From Idiomarina piscisalsi (lineage in GTDB: Bacteria > Pseudomonadota > Gammaproteobacteria > Enterobacterales > Alteromonadaceae): 64,000 nt of DNA. Positions 22,099-32,208 of this stretch are shown here, in pieces. Numbering within the stretch: the first letter of the stretch is position 1; every line of letters starts with the position of its first letter. A program made the position numbers and the translations under genes. The stretch is taken from assembly GCF_002211765.1 (NCBI RefSeq), contig NZ_CP022133.1:2294001-2358000 (forward strand), given 5' to 3'. The notes beneath the pieces are model-generated. The model saw only the letters and a list, made by a program, of their open reading frames with translations. It did not search any database and was not told the DNA's origin.

Positions 22099-23631
22099 TT
22101 ACGTTATTTTTCCATTCACTAATTGACGTATATAAGGCAACAAGTCCGACGCTAAGGTTCCGCGCTCACCTTCATTACCCGCTAATTCTCCGGCTCTGGC
22201 ATGCCATACACCGGCGGCAACAGCCGCATCCGCTTCAGTCATCCCCTGTGCAGCCAGGCCGCTTATCAAGCCAGTCAACAAGTCACCCATACCACCACTG
22301 GCCATTGCCGGACTACCAACATCCAGAATAAACTGCCCGCTGTCATTGGTCACTAACGAGCCCGCGCCTTTTAATAAAATTTGCGCTTCGTATGTATCGC
22401 GCAAAGCGCTCAATGCTGCAAAGCGGTCAGATTCTACCTTATTTGCATCGGTATTTAATAATCGAGCCGCTTCACCCGGGTGTGGGGTCAGTATGACGTG
22501 TTTCCCACGCTTCATTTTGGATTGCTGAGAAGACAAAGTATTCAATCCATCGGCATCAATAACTAATGTCTTATCAGACTGCTGGCAATAATTTGTCACC
22601 CACTCAAACATCTTGTGCGACCATTCACTCTGACCAAGACCCGGACCTAAAGCGATGACACTGGCTTGTTCCATTAATGCCTGGAGGTCATTCTGAGAAT
22701 TGGCCGCGCGTACCATAGCTTCAGGCTGTGCGGCGGCAACAACTGGCTGAACCTCGGGGTGACAAGCGACCGACACTTTACCTGCACCGCAGCGCAGCGC
22801 GGCTTTCATTGCCAGCACAACCGCCCCGGACATACCCGGCTGGCCACCAACAATAAGTGCATGACCGTTATTGCCTTTGTGTTCACAGGGGCGTCGCAGA
22901 GGTAGCCAATTCATAACATGCTCAGCCGCCATTCTGGTATAGCCAGCGTTGTTTTGCTTCGCAAACGCCTCCCCAATACCCAGGTCTTCCAGCACTAACT
23001 GCCCAACATGATTCTTCGCTTTTCCGGTCAACAGCCCTCGTTTATACGCAACTAAGCAAACCGTTTTATAGGCGTGAACAGCGACTCCAGGTACCGAACC
23101 TGTATCCGCATTCAATCCCGACGGCACATCCACCGCCAACACTTTTGCAGAAGCGTCATTTAAGTTTTGCACAAGCTCGGCCGCTGTTCCCTCTAAGGCG
23201 CGGTTAAGTCCCACACCAAACAGTGCATCAACAATCAGGTCATAATTCTGGGGAGCGCAGTCATGAACGACTTTTTCTTGGCCACCGTTTTCGCGCCAGG
23301 CTAAGCGCGCTCGCTCTGCATTATTGTCCGTTTTCGAAGAAAGCGTCTTGTCCGGTGACAGGGCAAACACGTCGACCTGATAGCCGGCTTCCCGCGCCAA
23401 GCGGGCGATAATATAGCCGTCACCGCCATTATTGCCCTCACCGCAACATACCGCTATTTTGGCCGGTGCTTTCAGGTCGTTTTGCAGTTGCTTAAACACG
23501 GCGGTGCCCGCTGCAGACATCAGCTGCATCATACTAATTGAGCAGGCTTCAGCGGCCGCCTCTTCGCCTTGTTGCACCTGTTCCACGGTGTACACGCGTT
23601 GTGCTAAACTGACATTATCAATTGCCGTCAT
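22099..23631 (-). CDS. nnr: Bifunctional NAD(P)H-hydrate epimerase / ADP-dependent dehydratase
   Basis: This enzyme repairs hydrated NADH and NADPH. The N-terminal YjeF_N domain (about 1-215) epimerises the hydrate and carries CGEGNNGGDGYIIARLA. The C-terminal kinase-like domain (about 230-505) is the ADP-dependent dehydratase, with GGQPGMSGAVVLA, LTPHPGEAARLL and the active-site GGMGDLLTGLISG. At 510 residues it is a full-length fusion. It is the first gene of the minus-strand chain and is divergent from queG across 14 bp, so the two genes' control regions must overlap. Confidence 0.95.
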   Translation of the reverse strand: MTAIDNVSLAQRVYTVEQVQQGEEAAAEACSISMMQLMSAAGTAVFKQLQNDLKAPAKIAVCCGEGNNGGDGYIIARLAREAGYQVDVFALSPDKTLSSKTDNNAERARLAWRENGGQEKVVHDCAPQNYDLIVDALFGVGLNRALEGTAAELVQNLNDASAKVLAVDVPSGLNADTGSVPGVAVHAYKTVCLVAYKRGLLTGKAKNHVGQLVLEDLGIGEAFAKQNNAGYTRMAAEHVMNWLPLRRPCEHKGNNGHALIVGGQPGMSGAVVLAMKAALRCGAGKVSVACHPEVQPVVAAAQPEAMVRAANSQNDLQALMEQASVIALGPGLGQSEWSHKMFEWVTNYCQQSDKTLVIDADGLNTLSSQQSKMKRGKHVILTPHPGEAARLLNTDANKVESDRFAALSALRDTYEAQILLKGAGSLVTNDSGQFILDVGSPAMASGGMGDLLTGLISGLAAQGMTEADAAVAAGVWHARAGELAGNEGERGTLASDLLPYIRQLVNGKIT

Positions 23632-23645
23632 AGCTACTCCTGACC

Positions 23646-24773
23646 ATGTCCAATTCCATTAACTACCAGCAACTGGCCAATGATATTAAGCGTTGGGGCG
23701 CAGAGCTGGGTTTTCAAAAAGTGGGTATTACTGACTTAGATCTTAGTCAACATGAAGCCACTTTACAGCAGTGGCTGGACAATGGCTATCACGGCGAAAT
23801 GGACTTTATGGAGCGCCACGGCATGCTGCGGGCGCGTCCGGCAGAGTTACACCCCGGCTCGGTCAGAGCCATTTCTGTGCGTATGAACTACCTGCCCGTT
23901 GAAGCAGGTTTCGCCAAGACGCTAAAAGACGGCAGCAAAGGGTATATTTCCCGCTATGCATTGGGTCGTGATTACCACAAGCTTATGCGCAAACGCTTAA
24001 AACAACTCGGCGATCGGATAAAAGCTGAGTTTGACGGTACCGACTTTCGACCTTTTGTCGATTCTGCGCCTATTATGGAAAGGCCTCTTGCCGAAAAAGC
24101 CGGTTTAGGCTGGACCGGAAAACACACACTCATTTTAGACAGAGACAGCGGTTCCTGGTTTTTCTTAGGCGAGCTGCTTATCAACCTGCCGCTGCCCGTT
24201 GATGAACCCGTTGAAGAAGGTTGCGGCACCTGTACTGCCTGTATGACCATTTGCCCTACTCAAGCCATTGTCGCGCCTTATGAGTTGGATGCGCGACGCT
24301 GTATTTCTTATTTAACCATTGAGCTACGCGGCGCCATTCCTGAAGAGTTTCGCCCGCTTATTGGTAACCGCATTTATGGCTGTGACGACTGCCAGCTCAT
24401 TTGTCCCTGGAACCGCTACGCTCAACTCACCGACGAAGACGACTTTAGTCCTCGTCAGGAGCTGCATTCACCGCAGTTACTCGAGTTATGGGCTTGGACA
24501 GAGCAGCAGTTTTTGGACAACTTACAAGGCTCGCCTATTCGCCGCATAGGCTATGAATGTTGGTTGCGAAACTTGGCTGTTGCTTTAGGTAATGCGCCTT
24601 CAGACGCCACCATTATAGAAGCTCTCGAGAATAAAACCGAAGGCGTCACCGACATGGTGCAAGAACACATCGACTGGGCGCTGGAGCGTCAGCGCACTGG
24701 CGTTGCTGAGGTCACCAAACAGCTGAAACGATTGGTTCGCGCAGTAGAAAAGGGCCTGCCACGAGACGCTTAG
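23646..24773 (+). CDS. queG: Epoxyqueuosine reductase QueG
   Basis: QueG carries out the last step of queuosine synthesis, reducing epoxyqueuosine in the tRNA wobble position using cobalamin and two [4Fe-4S] clusters. The 375 residues include the probable catalytic Asp139 (FVDSAPIMERP), first-cluster cysteines 193, 196 and 199 in CGTCTACM with Cys203, and second-cluster Cys219, 246, 249 and 253 (CDDCQLICPW). HEAT-like repeats end the protein. It is divergent from nnr, as in E. coli, and its stop overlaps the convergent yheV by 4 bp. Confidence 0.95.
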   Translation: MSNSINYQQLANDIKRWGAELGFQKVGITDLDLSQHEATLQQWLDNGYHGEMDFMERHGMLRARPAELHPGSVRAISVRMNYLPVEAGFAKTLKDGSKGYISRYALGRDYHKLMRKRLKQLGDRIKAEFDGTDFRPFVDSAPIMERPLAEKAGLGWTGKHTLILDRDSGSWFFLGELLINLPLPVDEPVEEGCGTCTACMTICPTQAIVAPYELDARRCISYLTIELRGAIPEEFRPLIGNRIYGCDDCQLICPWNRYAQLTDEDDFSPRQELHSPQLLELWAWTEQQFLDNLQGSPIRRIGYECWLRNLAVALGNAPSDATIIEALENKTEGVTDMVQEHIDWALERQRTGVAEVTKQLKRLVRAVEKGLPRDA

Positions 24774-24973
24774 TCTGGCTTAAATACGCCAATAACTTGG
24801 TCAAACTGACGCTCGCTGCCACCGCCCTGCTCTTTTGGTTCACTAAAGCGGTGTTTGCACTGCACACATTCCACTTGTTCTATGTCGTTTTCAATGAACA
24901 ACATGAGCGTGTCCATGGCCTCGCATTTCGGGCAAACGGCACCAGCGATAAATCGTTTCTTTTGTCTAGCCAC
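24770..24973 (-). CDS. yheV: YheV-family putative zinc-ribbon protein
   Basis: A 67-residue protein of the YheV family, whose function is unknown. Two CxxC knuckles (CPKCEAMD near 14-21 and CVQCKHRF near 36-43) suggest a zinc ribbon, and the tail QVIGVFKPD matches the family. The frame is open for 24 more codons, but GTG 24973 has an AGGAG site five bases before it and gives the family start xARQKKRFIAG. It is divergent from yheS, as in E. coli, although kefB and kefG are absent. Confidence 0.85.
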   Translation of the reverse strand: MARQKKRFIAGAVCPKCEAMDTLMLFIENDIEQVECVQCKHRFSEPKEQGGGSERQFDQVIGVFKPD

Positions 24974-25030
24974 GACAACTCCTGTGTTAGAATTGGCTGC
25001 AACGTAGTTAATGATAACGCAGAGTGATTT

Positions 25031-26944
25031 ATGATTCGAGCGCAAAGCATCAGCCTCATGCGTGGTGGTGATGTTTTATTTGAAGACAGCGACTTACAAG
25101 TATTTCCGGGACACAAAGTCGGCTTAGTCGGCCGCAATGGCTGTGGGAAGTCATCGCTGTTCTCAATGCTGAAAGGCGAACTCCACGCCGACACCGGCGA
25201 CTTGCACGTCCCCTCAGAGTGGCGCATTGCCAGCGTGGCACAGGACACACCGGCACTGGAAAAAGCCGCGATTGATTACGTCATGGACGGTGACACCGAA
25301 TATCGAACCTTAGAATCACAATTAGCCGACGCAGAAGCCGCCAATAACGGCGAGCAAATTGCACACTGCCACGACAAATTAGCCGCCATTGGCGCTTACG
25401 ATATACAAGCGCGAACCGCGTCACTGATGGCAGGCCTAGGCTTCACTCAATCGCAGTTGCAGCAGCCTGTAAAAGCCTTTTCCGGTGGCTGGCGTATGCG
25501 TTTAAACCTGGCTCAAGCACTGATAGCCCGCGCTGATTTAATGCTGCTTGATGAGCCCACTAACCACCTGGACGTCGACGCTATTTTCTGGCTGGAAGGC
25601 TGGCTCAAGCAATACGAAGGGACGCTGATTCTTATTTCGCACGACCGCGACTTCCTCGATTCTGTGACCACTGACATAGTCCATATTGAGCATAAGAAGC
25701 TGAACACATACAAAGGCAATTACTCGCAATTTGAACGTCAGCGCGCCGAGCATTTGGCCCAGCAGCAAAGTGAATTTGAAAAGGCGCAGGTCATGCGCCA
25801 ACATCTGCAAAAGTACGTTGACCGCTTTCGCTATAAAGCCAGCAAGGCTAAGCAGGCTCAAAGCCGCCTGAAAGCCATTGAGAAACTACCGACACAAGCA
25901 CCGCTGCGTGCGGAAAGTGGTATCGACTTTCACTTTTTAGAGCCGGAAAAGCTGCCGAACCCATTACTGACACTGCGGGACGCACAGGCCGGTTACGGCA
26001 ATACCACCATTCTTGAGCACATCAAACTGAACTTGGTGCCGGGTACCCGCCTGGGGCTTCTTGGCCGCAATGGTGCGGGTAAATCGACGTTAATTAAGCT
26101 ACTAGCTGGTGAGCTTGAGCCGATGTCCGGTGAGCGCATTGCCAATCCTGGCTTGCGGATTGGTTATTTCGCTCAGCATCAGCTGGAAACACTGGATATG
26201 TCCGCGTCCGCGCTGTTGCATTTACAGCGCATGGACAGCCGCGCCAGCGAGCAAGCACTGCGTGACTTTTTAGGTAGCTTTGGGTTTTCCGGTGATCATG
26301 CCACACGCCCGGTTGAGCCCATGTCCGGCGGTGAAAAAGCGCGTTTAGCGCTGGCTCTCATTATTTATCAACGGCCTAACTTATTGCTACTTGATGAGCC
26401 CACCAACCATTTAGATTTAGGGCTGCGCGACGCTCTGGTTGCGGCCTTGCAAGAGTACGAAGGCGCGTTAATTGTGGTATCGCACGACCGTCACCTATTG
26501 CGCACAACGGTCGATGAGTTTTGTCTGGTAGCCGATAAAAAGGCGGAGACCTTCGATGGTGATTTAGATGCATACCATGCCTGGCTGCAGGAGCGAGCCG
26601 CTAATGACAAACGAGCAGAGCAAACCGCACCAAGTCGCCAGCGAGACAATCGCAAAGAACAAAAACGCAAAGAAGCGGAAATGCGCCAAAAGACGAAACC
26701 GCTGCGTCAGACCATTGAAAAAGCCGAAAAGCGCATACAGGTTTTAGAAAACGAGCTCGCTGAACTGCACGACAAATTGTCTGACAACAGCCTGTATAAC
26801 GACGATCGAAAAACAGACTTACAAACATTATTAGACAAGCAAACCGCCGCTCAAAAAGAGCTGAGTGAACTGGAAGAAACCTGGATGGAAGCGGAAGAGT
26901 CATTGGCAGAGCTGACCGAAACGCTTCAGTCAGAGAGCGACTAA
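25031..26944 (+). CDS. yheS: ABC-F family ATPase YheS
   Basis: ABC-F proteins are soluble twin-ATPase factors, and several act at the ribosomal E site to relieve stalled translation. The 637-residue protein has two nucleotide-binding domains: Walker A GRNGCGKS near 34-41 with LLDEPTNHLD near 172, and GRNGAGKS near 345 with a second LLDEPTNHLD near 455. Signatures FSGGWRMRL and MSGGEKARL precede the Walker B motifs. The linker near 240-290 is charged, and a coiled coil ends the protein. No membrane segment is present. The length matches E. coli YheS. Confidence 0.93.
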   Translation: MIRAQSISLMRGGDVLFEDSDLQVFPGHKVGLVGRNGCGKSSLFSMLKGELHADTGDLHVPSEWRIASVAQDTPALEKAAIDYVMDGDTEYRTLESQLADAEAANNGEQIAHCHDKLAAIGAYDIQARTASLMAGLGFTQSQLQQPVKAFSGGWRMRLNLAQALIARADLMLLDEPTNHLDVDAIFWLEGWLKQYEGTLILISHDRDFLDSVTTDIVHIEHKKLNTYKGNYSQFERQRAEHLAQQQSEFEKAQVMRQHLQKYVDRFRYKASKAKQAQSRLKAIEKLPTQAPLRAESGIDFHFLEPEKLPNPLLTLRDAQAGYGNTTILEHIKLNLVPGTRLGLLGRNGAGKSTLIKLLAGELEPMSGERIANPGLRIGYFAQHQLETLDMSASALLHLQRMDSRASEQALRDFLGSFGFSGDHATRPVEPMSGGEKARLALALIIYQRPNLLLLDEPTNHLDLGLRDALVAALQEYEGALIVVSHDRHLLRTTVDEFCLVADKKAETFDGDLDAYHAWLQERAANDKRAEQTAPSRQRDNRKEQKRKEAEMRQKTKPLRQTIEKAEKRIQVLENELAELHDKLSDNSLYNDDRKTDLQTLLDKQTAAQKELSELEETWMEAEESLAELTETLQSESD

Positions 26945-26956
26945 ACAGGAGTACTT

Positions 26957-27193
26957 ATGATTATTCCATGGCAAGAAGTGGACACTGAAACCTTGAACAA
27001 TCTACTTGAGTCCGTGGTGCTGCGTGAAGGTACCGACTATGGTTCGCAGGAGGTGTCATTTGACACCAAAGTTGAGCAACTCAGAGAGCAAGTGAAAAGC
27101 GGGGAAGCCGTTATTGTGTTCTCAGAACTACATGAAAGTGTCGACGTAGTGCCCAAAGACCGTGTTACCGGAAACGCGGACGACGAGCAATAA
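26957..27193 (+). CDS. yheU: YheU-family small protein
   Basis: A 78-residue acidic protein of the YheU family (UPF0270), function unknown. The signature run is MIIPWQEVDTETLNNL followed by VLREGTDYG and VIVFSELHESVDVVP. An AGGAG site precedes the ATG and it starts 12 bp after yheS. In E. coli yheT lies between these genes; it is missing here. The 3' end overlaps the convergent cysQ by 29 bp. Confidence 0.88.
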   Translation: MIIPWQEVDTETLNNLLESVVLREGTDYGSQEVSFDTKVEQLREQVKSGEAVIVFSELHESVDVVPKDRVTGNADDEQ

Positions 27194-27977
27194 ATACCTC
27201 TTCCCACGGCACACTTTGATCACCCAACACTAAGAAGTTTGGGTTCAATAAACTGACCGTTCGGTTGTAGGTAATTGGCTCAAAGTTCTCATTCACAATG
27301 CGTCCGCCGGCTTCGCCGACAATCACTTGCGAGGCCGCTGTATCCCACTCCCCTGTCGGTCCCAACCGTAAAAAACAGTCCGCTTTGCCCTCAGCGATAA
27401 AGCAGGACTTTAAGGAACAACTGCCCGTTGGCAGTGGCTGAAGATCACGTTGGGTTTGCATGCGGCTTAACACCGGCTCCCGCGCCTGACGGCGACTGAT
27501 GGCAATAATGAGAGGATCAGACTCTGGATTTTGCAGCTTACGGACTGAAATCTTTTGTCGTTCAACGGCGTCTTCCTTAAACGCCCCCTGACCTTTCTCT
27601 GCATAATACAACGCTTCACCGACCGGCCAGAAAATAACGCCCATTTCGGGTTCATTATTCGAAACATAGGCGATATTCACCGCGAAATCGCCAGATCGCG
27701 CAATAAACTCTTGCGTCCCGTCTATGGGGTCAATAAGAAAGTAAGATTGCCACTTACGGCGTTCATTGTAGTTCTCGTGGTCGCTTTCTTCCGACAATAC
27801 CGGAATATGAGGGAAGTGCTGCCGCAAGCGATCTTCAATTAATTCACTGGCCACAATGTCAGCCGTCGTCACCGGTGAATCATCACGCTTTTCAGATGTT
27901 TTGTAGTCGCGGCGTTCGTACATGGTCATGATGACATCGCCGGCCTCTTTGGCAATCGATTTTAATGTCTCAAGCAT
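27165..27977 (-). CDS. cysQ: 3'(2'),5'-bisphosphate nucleotidase CysQ
   Basis: CysQ removes the 3'-phosphate from adenosine 3',5'-bisphosphate, the by-product of sulfate assimilation and phosphopantetheine transfer. The 270-residue protein belongs to the lithium-sensitive inositol-phosphatase fold. Metal-binding motifs are LSEES near 61-65 and DPIDGT at 83-88, and the C-terminal WDTAASQVIVGEAGG completes the site. It overlaps the upstream nudE by 8 bp (translational coupling) and the convergent yheU by 29 bp. Confidence 0.94.
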   Translation of the reverse strand: MLETLKSIAKEAGDVIMTMYERRDYKTSEKRDDSPVTTADIVASELIEDRLRQHFPHIPVLSEESDHENYNERRKWQSYFLIDPIDGTQEFIARSGDFAVNIAYVSNNEPEMGVIFWPVGEALYYAEKGQGAFKEDAVERQKISVRKLQNPESDPLIIAISRRQAREPVLSRMQTQRDLQPLPTGSCSLKSCFIAEGKADCFLRLGPTGEWDTAASQVIVGEAGGRIVNENFEPITYNRTVSLLNPNFLVLGDQSVPWEEVFIARRPRFR

Positions 27978-28530
27978 CGGCAGACTGACCTCGTTTTCTT
28001 AGCAACATCAATAATGCCGCGACACTGCGCGCTTCGGTGAAGTCTGGCTGAGTTAATAAATTATCGGCGTCATCTACCGCCCAGGTGACCTTTTCCAGAG
28101 GCTCCGGCTCATCACCGGGCAAGCTCTCAGGATAAAGATCGGTTGCGACAAAGATATGCATTTTTGCGGAGAAGAACTGTGGTGCCATCGACACTTCTGT
28201 TAGAAACTCGAGGTTATGACTGCCATAGCCAACTTCTTCTTTTAACTCTCGCTGCGCCGCTTCTTCCGGCGTTTCGCCGGGGTCAATCAAACCTTTCGGG
28301 AAACCCAATTGGTAATCGTGAGAGCCCGCCGCGTATTCGCGAATAAGCAGCAATGTTTTGTCGTCCAGACAGGGCACAATCATAACGGCGCCACGACCAC
28401 TGCCTTTCATGCGTTCAAACTGACGCTGCTCACCGTTGCTAAACTTTAAATCGACCGCTTCAATGCGCAGCAGCCGACTTTGAGCTACCACACGACGGGA
28501 TAAAATTTGAGGGACTTGCTTCTTTGTCAT
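27970..28530 (-). CDS. nudE: ADP compounds hydrolase NudE
   Basis: NudE is a Nudix hydrolase acting on ADP-ribose, NADH and diadenosine polyphosphates. Starting at ATG 28530 gives 186 residues, the same length as in E. coli. The Nudix box [20 protein letters not shown] spans about 80-99. The upstream open frame would add 94 residues without family support. The pair with cysQ is conserved in gammaproteobacteria, and sthA diverges from it. Confidence 0.93.
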   Translation of the reverse strand: MTKKQVPQILSRRVVAQSRLLRIEAVDLKFSNGEQRQFERMKGSGRGAVMIVPCLDDKTLLLIREYAAGSHDYQLGFPKGLIDPGETPEEAAQRELKEEVGYGSHNLEFLTEVSMAPQFFSAKMHIFVATDLYPESLPGDEPEPLEKVTWAVDDADNLLTQPDFTEARSVAALLMLLRKRGQSADA

Positions 28531-28593
28531 ACAACCATCCAAGTCATTGTCTCTCTTTACTATAACGACTCTGCGTACAGAAAACAGTCTGAA

Positions 28594-28622
28594 TTTACGG
28601 TTTTTAGAATGAGTGCTAGTAT
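28594..28622 (+). promoter_or_regulatory. Candidate sthA promoter
   Basis: TTTACG (28594-28599), a 17-bp spacer and TAGTAT (28617-28622) lie about 35 bp before the sthA start in the nudE-sthA divergent gap. Confidence 0.4.
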
Positions 28623-28656
28623 TCAAGCCATTGTAGCGAATAAAGAAGTGAGCATT

Positions 28657-30075
28657 ATGACAACGCAAAAGCCCGAGACAGAAACCGAATTTGACGTGGT
28701 GGTAATTGGTACAGGTCCCGGCGGTGAAGGCGCTGCAATGCAACTTGCCAAAAGTGGTTATAACGTTGCCATTGTTGAACGTCATAAAGCGCTTGGGGGC
28801 GGTTGTACGCACTGGGGAACGATTCCATCAAAGGCATTACGGCACTCGGTTAGCCGACTGATTGAATACAACAACAACCCGCTGTTTTCGGGCCCCGGTT
28901 GGCAAAGCGGTATGACCTTCAGCCACATTCTGCACTATGCAGAGTCCGTTATTCGCAAGCAGGTTAAGCTGCGCAGCTCATTCTATGAGCGTAATGATGT
29001 CACTGTCGTGCACGGCACCGCCTCATTTTTAGACAAGCACCGTATTCGCGTCACGAAGCTGGATGGCTCCGTTGACGACCTGATTACCAAGCACGTCGTG
29101 ATTGCATCAGGCTCCCGCCCGTACCATCCGGGAGACATCAACTTTGACCACCCGCGTATTTACGACTCCGACAAAGTCTTGTCGCTGTCACACGAGCCAA
29201 AAACCATTTTGATTTACGGTGCGGGTGTCATTGGTAGTGAGTACGCCAGTATCTTCCGTGGCATGGGCGTTAAAGTCGACCTGATCAACCAACGCGACCG
29301 CTTACTGTCATTTCTGGATGCGGAAATATCGGACGCCCTCAGTTACCACCTACGCAACAGCGGTGTGGTTATTCGCCATAACGAAGAATATGAAAGTATT
29401 ACTGGCTATGACGACAAAGTGGTACTAAAAACCAAGTCGGGTAAAACCATGGCGGCGGACTGCTTATTATTCGCTAATGGACGCTCGGGTAATATCGAAG
29501 ACTTGAGCTGCGACGTTGTCGGGCTGGAGCCAAACTATCGTGGTCAGCTGGAGGTCAATGAAAATTACCAAACCTCAGTCGACAACATCTATGCAGTGGG
29601 CGACATTATCGGCTATCCCAGCTTAGCCAGCGCAGCGTATGACCAAGGACGTATTTGCGCTTCATCCATTATTAATGGCGAAAGTGACAAAGCCTTAGTC
29701 AGCGATATACCGACCGGCATCTATACGATTCCGGAAATCAGCTCCGTTGGTAAAACGGAAGAAGAGTTGACCGAAATGAAGGTGCCTTACGAGGTGGGAC
29801 GTGCTCAGTTCAAACACTTGGCGCGTGCACAAATTTCCGGCGCTGACGTTGGCTGTTTGAAATTGCTGTTTCACCGTGAAACTCGAGAGCTATTGGGTTT
29901 GCACTGCTTTGGCGAACGGGCATCCGAAATTGTTCACATTGGCCAAGCCATTATGGAGCAGAAAAACGGCGGCAACACCATCGACTATTTTGTGAATACC
30001 ACATTCAACTACCCAACCATGGCCGAAGCTTATCGGGTAGCCGCCTTAAACGGCATTAATCGTCTTGCTTTGTAG
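28657..30075 (+). CDS. sthA: Soluble pyridine nucleotide transhydrogenase
   Basis: SthA is a cytoplasmic FAD enzyme that moves hydride between NADPH and NAD+. The 472 residues include the FAD-binding [11 protein letters not shown] near 16-26, [16 protein letters not shown] near 48-63, the NAD-binding [16 protein letters not shown] and a C-terminal dimerisation domain ending [16 protein letters not shown]. One redox cysteine of the usual CxxxxC pair is replaced (CTHWGT), the family mark that separates SthA from dihydrolipoamide dehydrogenases. The start is placed at ATG 28657, since the upstream extension is not family-like. The 3' end overlaps convergent envZ by 20 bp. Confidence 0.95.
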   Translation: MTTQKPETETEFDVVVIGTGPGGEGAAMQLAKSGYNVAIVERHKALGGGCTHWGTIPSKALRHSVSRLIEYNNNPLFSGPGWQSGMTFSHILHYAESVIRKQVKLRSSFYERNDVTVVHGTASFLDKHRIRVTKLDGSVDDLITKHVVIASGSRPYHPGDINFDHPRIYDSDKVLSLSHEPKTILIYGAGVIGSEYASIFRGMGVKVDLINQRDRLLSFLDAEISDALSYHLRNSGVVIRHNEEYESITGYDDKVVLKTKSGKTMAADCLLFANGRSGNIEDLSCDVVGLEPNYRGQLEVNENYQTSVDNIYAVGDIIGYPSLASAAYDQGRICASSIINGESDKALVSDIPTGIYTIPEISSVGKTEEELTEMKVPYEVGRAQFKHLARAQISGADVGCLKLLFHRETRELLGLHCFGERASEIVHIGQAIMEQKNGGNTIDYFVNTTFNYPTMAEAYRVAALNGINRLAL

Positions 30076-31381
30076 GTTTGGAGACGGCCTGAAGCGGTAG
30101 CTCTATTCGCACACACAAACCGCCTTCCGGGCGGTTTTTTAATGTGATGCAACCGTCGTGACGGTCAACAATGCGCTTAATAATTGCCAATCCCAGCCCG
30201 GAGCCTACGCCACCACGAGCCTTGTCGCCCTGCATAAAGGGCTGGAACAATTTCGCTTGTTGCTCTTCGGGAATACCGGGACCGTCATCGCTGACGCTGA
30301 ACCACACACTTTTTTGTTTTTTATCGTAGCCGGAGCTGACCAGTACATTTTGCTTACCGTAACGCTCTGCGTTTTCCAGTAAGTTCACAATAACGCGTTT
30401 CATGGACAAAGGTCGCAACCAAACTAACGGTAAGTTACCCAACGCCAATTCAAAATGTTTTTCCCAGTTGTCGGGCACGTTGGCAACGGTTTGTTCTATC
30501 AGCTCATTGAGTGACTCTCGACTGCTCTTCTCTTGTTGGTCAAGGCGAACATAGTCAATAAACTGATCGATAATGTCATTCATGTCGTCGATGTCTTCAA
30601 CAATGCCCTGCGCCAGCGTGTCGTCTTCGGGCATCATTTCTGCCGCTAGCCGAATACGCGTCAATGGTGTACGTAAGTCATGTGAAACGCCCGCCATGAG
30701 TAAGTTACGGTCGTTTTCCAGCTCGCGAATGCCTTTGGACATGTGGTTAAACGCACGAGTTACCGCCATAACTTCGCTTGCGCCTTTCTCTTCCAACTGC
30801 TTAGGAAATTCACCTCGCCCAACTTTTCTCGCTGACTCTTCCAACGCCTTTAACGGACGGTTTAACCAGTTCGCAAACAGCATGCCGCCCAATACACTCG
30901 ACACGCCAATAAGCAGCAAATACATAATCAGCGGGGAAAATTGTCCTTTTTGCATGCTTTCTAACGGCACCCGTATCCAAAAGTCAGGCGCTTTGGGTGG
31001 CTTCACCCAAATAAAAAACTCACTTCCCTGCGACACACGGACAACAGCCTCACCACCTAGCATCGTGCTCATATCGTCAGACAAATAGCCGTAATAAGTA
31101 GAGTTAGTCAGGCCATTTTCTCTGGCTTCTGAGTCACTGAATATCTCTATACCTGTTTCTTTCCGGTAGCGCTCGATAAGCTCACGCTCGGTTTCAGGTG
31201 AGTGCTGGCGAGGAATAAACATGGTGCGAATATGCTTGGCAATAAGCTCATTAATTTGCTCAATGGAGGGCTTAACCACATAGTTACTCACCATGACGTA
31301 AGAAACGACCTGGTTTATCAGCAAAATCAGTGCAAGCAGCGCAACCGTTCTGGCAAACGCTGACTTTGGAAACAGCTTCAT
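30056..31381 (-). CDS. envZ: Osmosensor histidine kinase EnvZ
   Basis: EnvZ is an inner-membrane sensor kinase that phosphorylates OmpR. The 441 residues show membrane helices near 10-31 and 150-170 flanking a periplasmic sensor region, then a HAMP segment, the HisKA motif [12 protein letters not shown] with phospho-acceptor His234, and a HATPase domain with [18 protein letters not shown] and GSGLGLAI. It begins at the last base of ompR, so the two are co-translated. The 3' end overlaps sthA. Confidence 0.94.
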   Translation of the reverse strand: MKLFPKSAFARTVALLALILLINQVVSYVMVSNYVVKPSIEQINELIAKHIRTMFIPRQHSPETERELIERYRKETGIEIFSDSEARENGLTNSTYYGYLSDDMSTMLGGEAVVRVSQGSEFFIWVKPPKAPDFWIRVPLESMQKGQFSPLIMYLLLIGVSSVLGGMLFANWLNRPLKALEESARKVGRGEFPKQLEEKGASEVMAVTRAFNHMSKGIRELENDRNLLMAGVSHDLRTPLTRIRLAAEMMPEDDTLAQGIVEDIDDMNDIIDQFIDYVRLDQQEKSSRESLNELIEQTVANVPDNWEKHFELALGNLPLVWLRPLSMKRVIVNLLENAERYGKQNVLVSSGYDKKQKSVWFSVSDDGPGIPEEQQAKLFQPFMQGDKARGGVGSGLGLAIIKRIVDRHDGCITLKNRPEGGLCVRIELPLQAVSKPTKQDD

Positions 31382-32106
31382 TAGCTTTTCAGTTTACCGT
31401 CGGGCACAAACACATAGCCGAGTCCCCACACGGTTTGAATATAACGAGGCTTAGTAGGGTCTTCTTCTAACATACGGCGTAAGCGTGACACCTGTACATC
31501 GATAGAACGCTCAAGGGCGCTGTAATCACGACCCCGCGCCAAATGCATGAGTTTGTCTCTGGACAATGGCTGGCGGGCATGGGTCACTAAGGCCTTCAGT
31601 ACCGCAAATTCACCACTGGTTAATGGCATAGGCGTGTCGCCATGGAACATTTCACGGGTACCAAGATTAAGGCGAAACTCGCCAAATTCTATTTCTTGAT
31701 CTTCCTGTGACGGAGCGCCAGGCGCCTCTGAGCCTCGACGGCGCAGTACCGCTCTAATACGGGCCAATAACTCACGCGGGTTAAACGGCTTAGCCAGGTA
31801 GTCATCCGCACCGAGCTCCAGACCAATAATACGATCCACTTCGTCGCCTTTGGCGGTCAGCATAATGACGGGTATGTTATTGCCTTCGTTCCGCAAGCGC
31901 TTACAAATCGACAGCCCATCTTCTCCCGGCAGCATGAGATCAAGCACCATCAAATGAAAGTTTTCACGCGTCAGCAAGCGGTCCATCTGCTCAGAGTCCT
32001 GCGCCACGCGAACGGTAAAGTTTTGCTCCGTTAAATAGCGCTCCAACAAGCTACGAAGCCGTGCGTCGTCGTCAACTACCAGAACTTTTAATGTTTCCTG
32101 CATCAT
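31381..32106 (-). CDS. ompR: Response regulator OmpR
   Basis: OmpR is the DNA-binding partner of EnvZ that controls porin and osmotic-response genes. The 241 residues contain a receiver domain with the acidic pocket VDDD near 11-14, phospho-acceptor Asp56 ([12 protein letters not shown]) and Lys in AKPFNPRE, then a winged-helix domain with [20 protein letters not shown] and [10 protein letters not shown]. Two adjacent ATGs are possible starts, and the second matches the E. coli N-terminus. In E. coli greB is the divergent neighbour. Here 15 kb of other DNA intervenes. Confidence 0.96.
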   Translation of the reverse strand: MMQETLKVLVVDDDARLRSLLERYLTEQNFTVRVAQDSEQMDRLLTRENFHLMVLDLMLPGEDGLSICKRLRNEGNNIPVIMLTAKGDEVDRIIGLELGADDYLAKPFNPRELLARIRAVLRRRGSEAPGAPSQEDQEIEFGEFRLNLGTREMFHGDTPMPLTSGEFAVLKALVTHARQPLSRDKLMHLARGRDYSALERSIDVQVSRLRRMLEEDPTKPRYIQTVWGLGYVFVPDGKLKS

Positions 32107-32208
32107 AATTTTAGTATCTCAAGCTGCCATGCCTACCCATAAAGATACACCGCTTTACATACCGAGAGAAGCCAGCTTCTGTTAACAAATGTTTCAGTTA
32201 TCTTTTCG

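Noticed and set aside
28531..28812. A longer NudE with 94 extra N-terminal residues
   Set aside because: The shorter form gives exactly the usual 186 residues. The extension overlaps the sthA promoter and coding start and has no family match.
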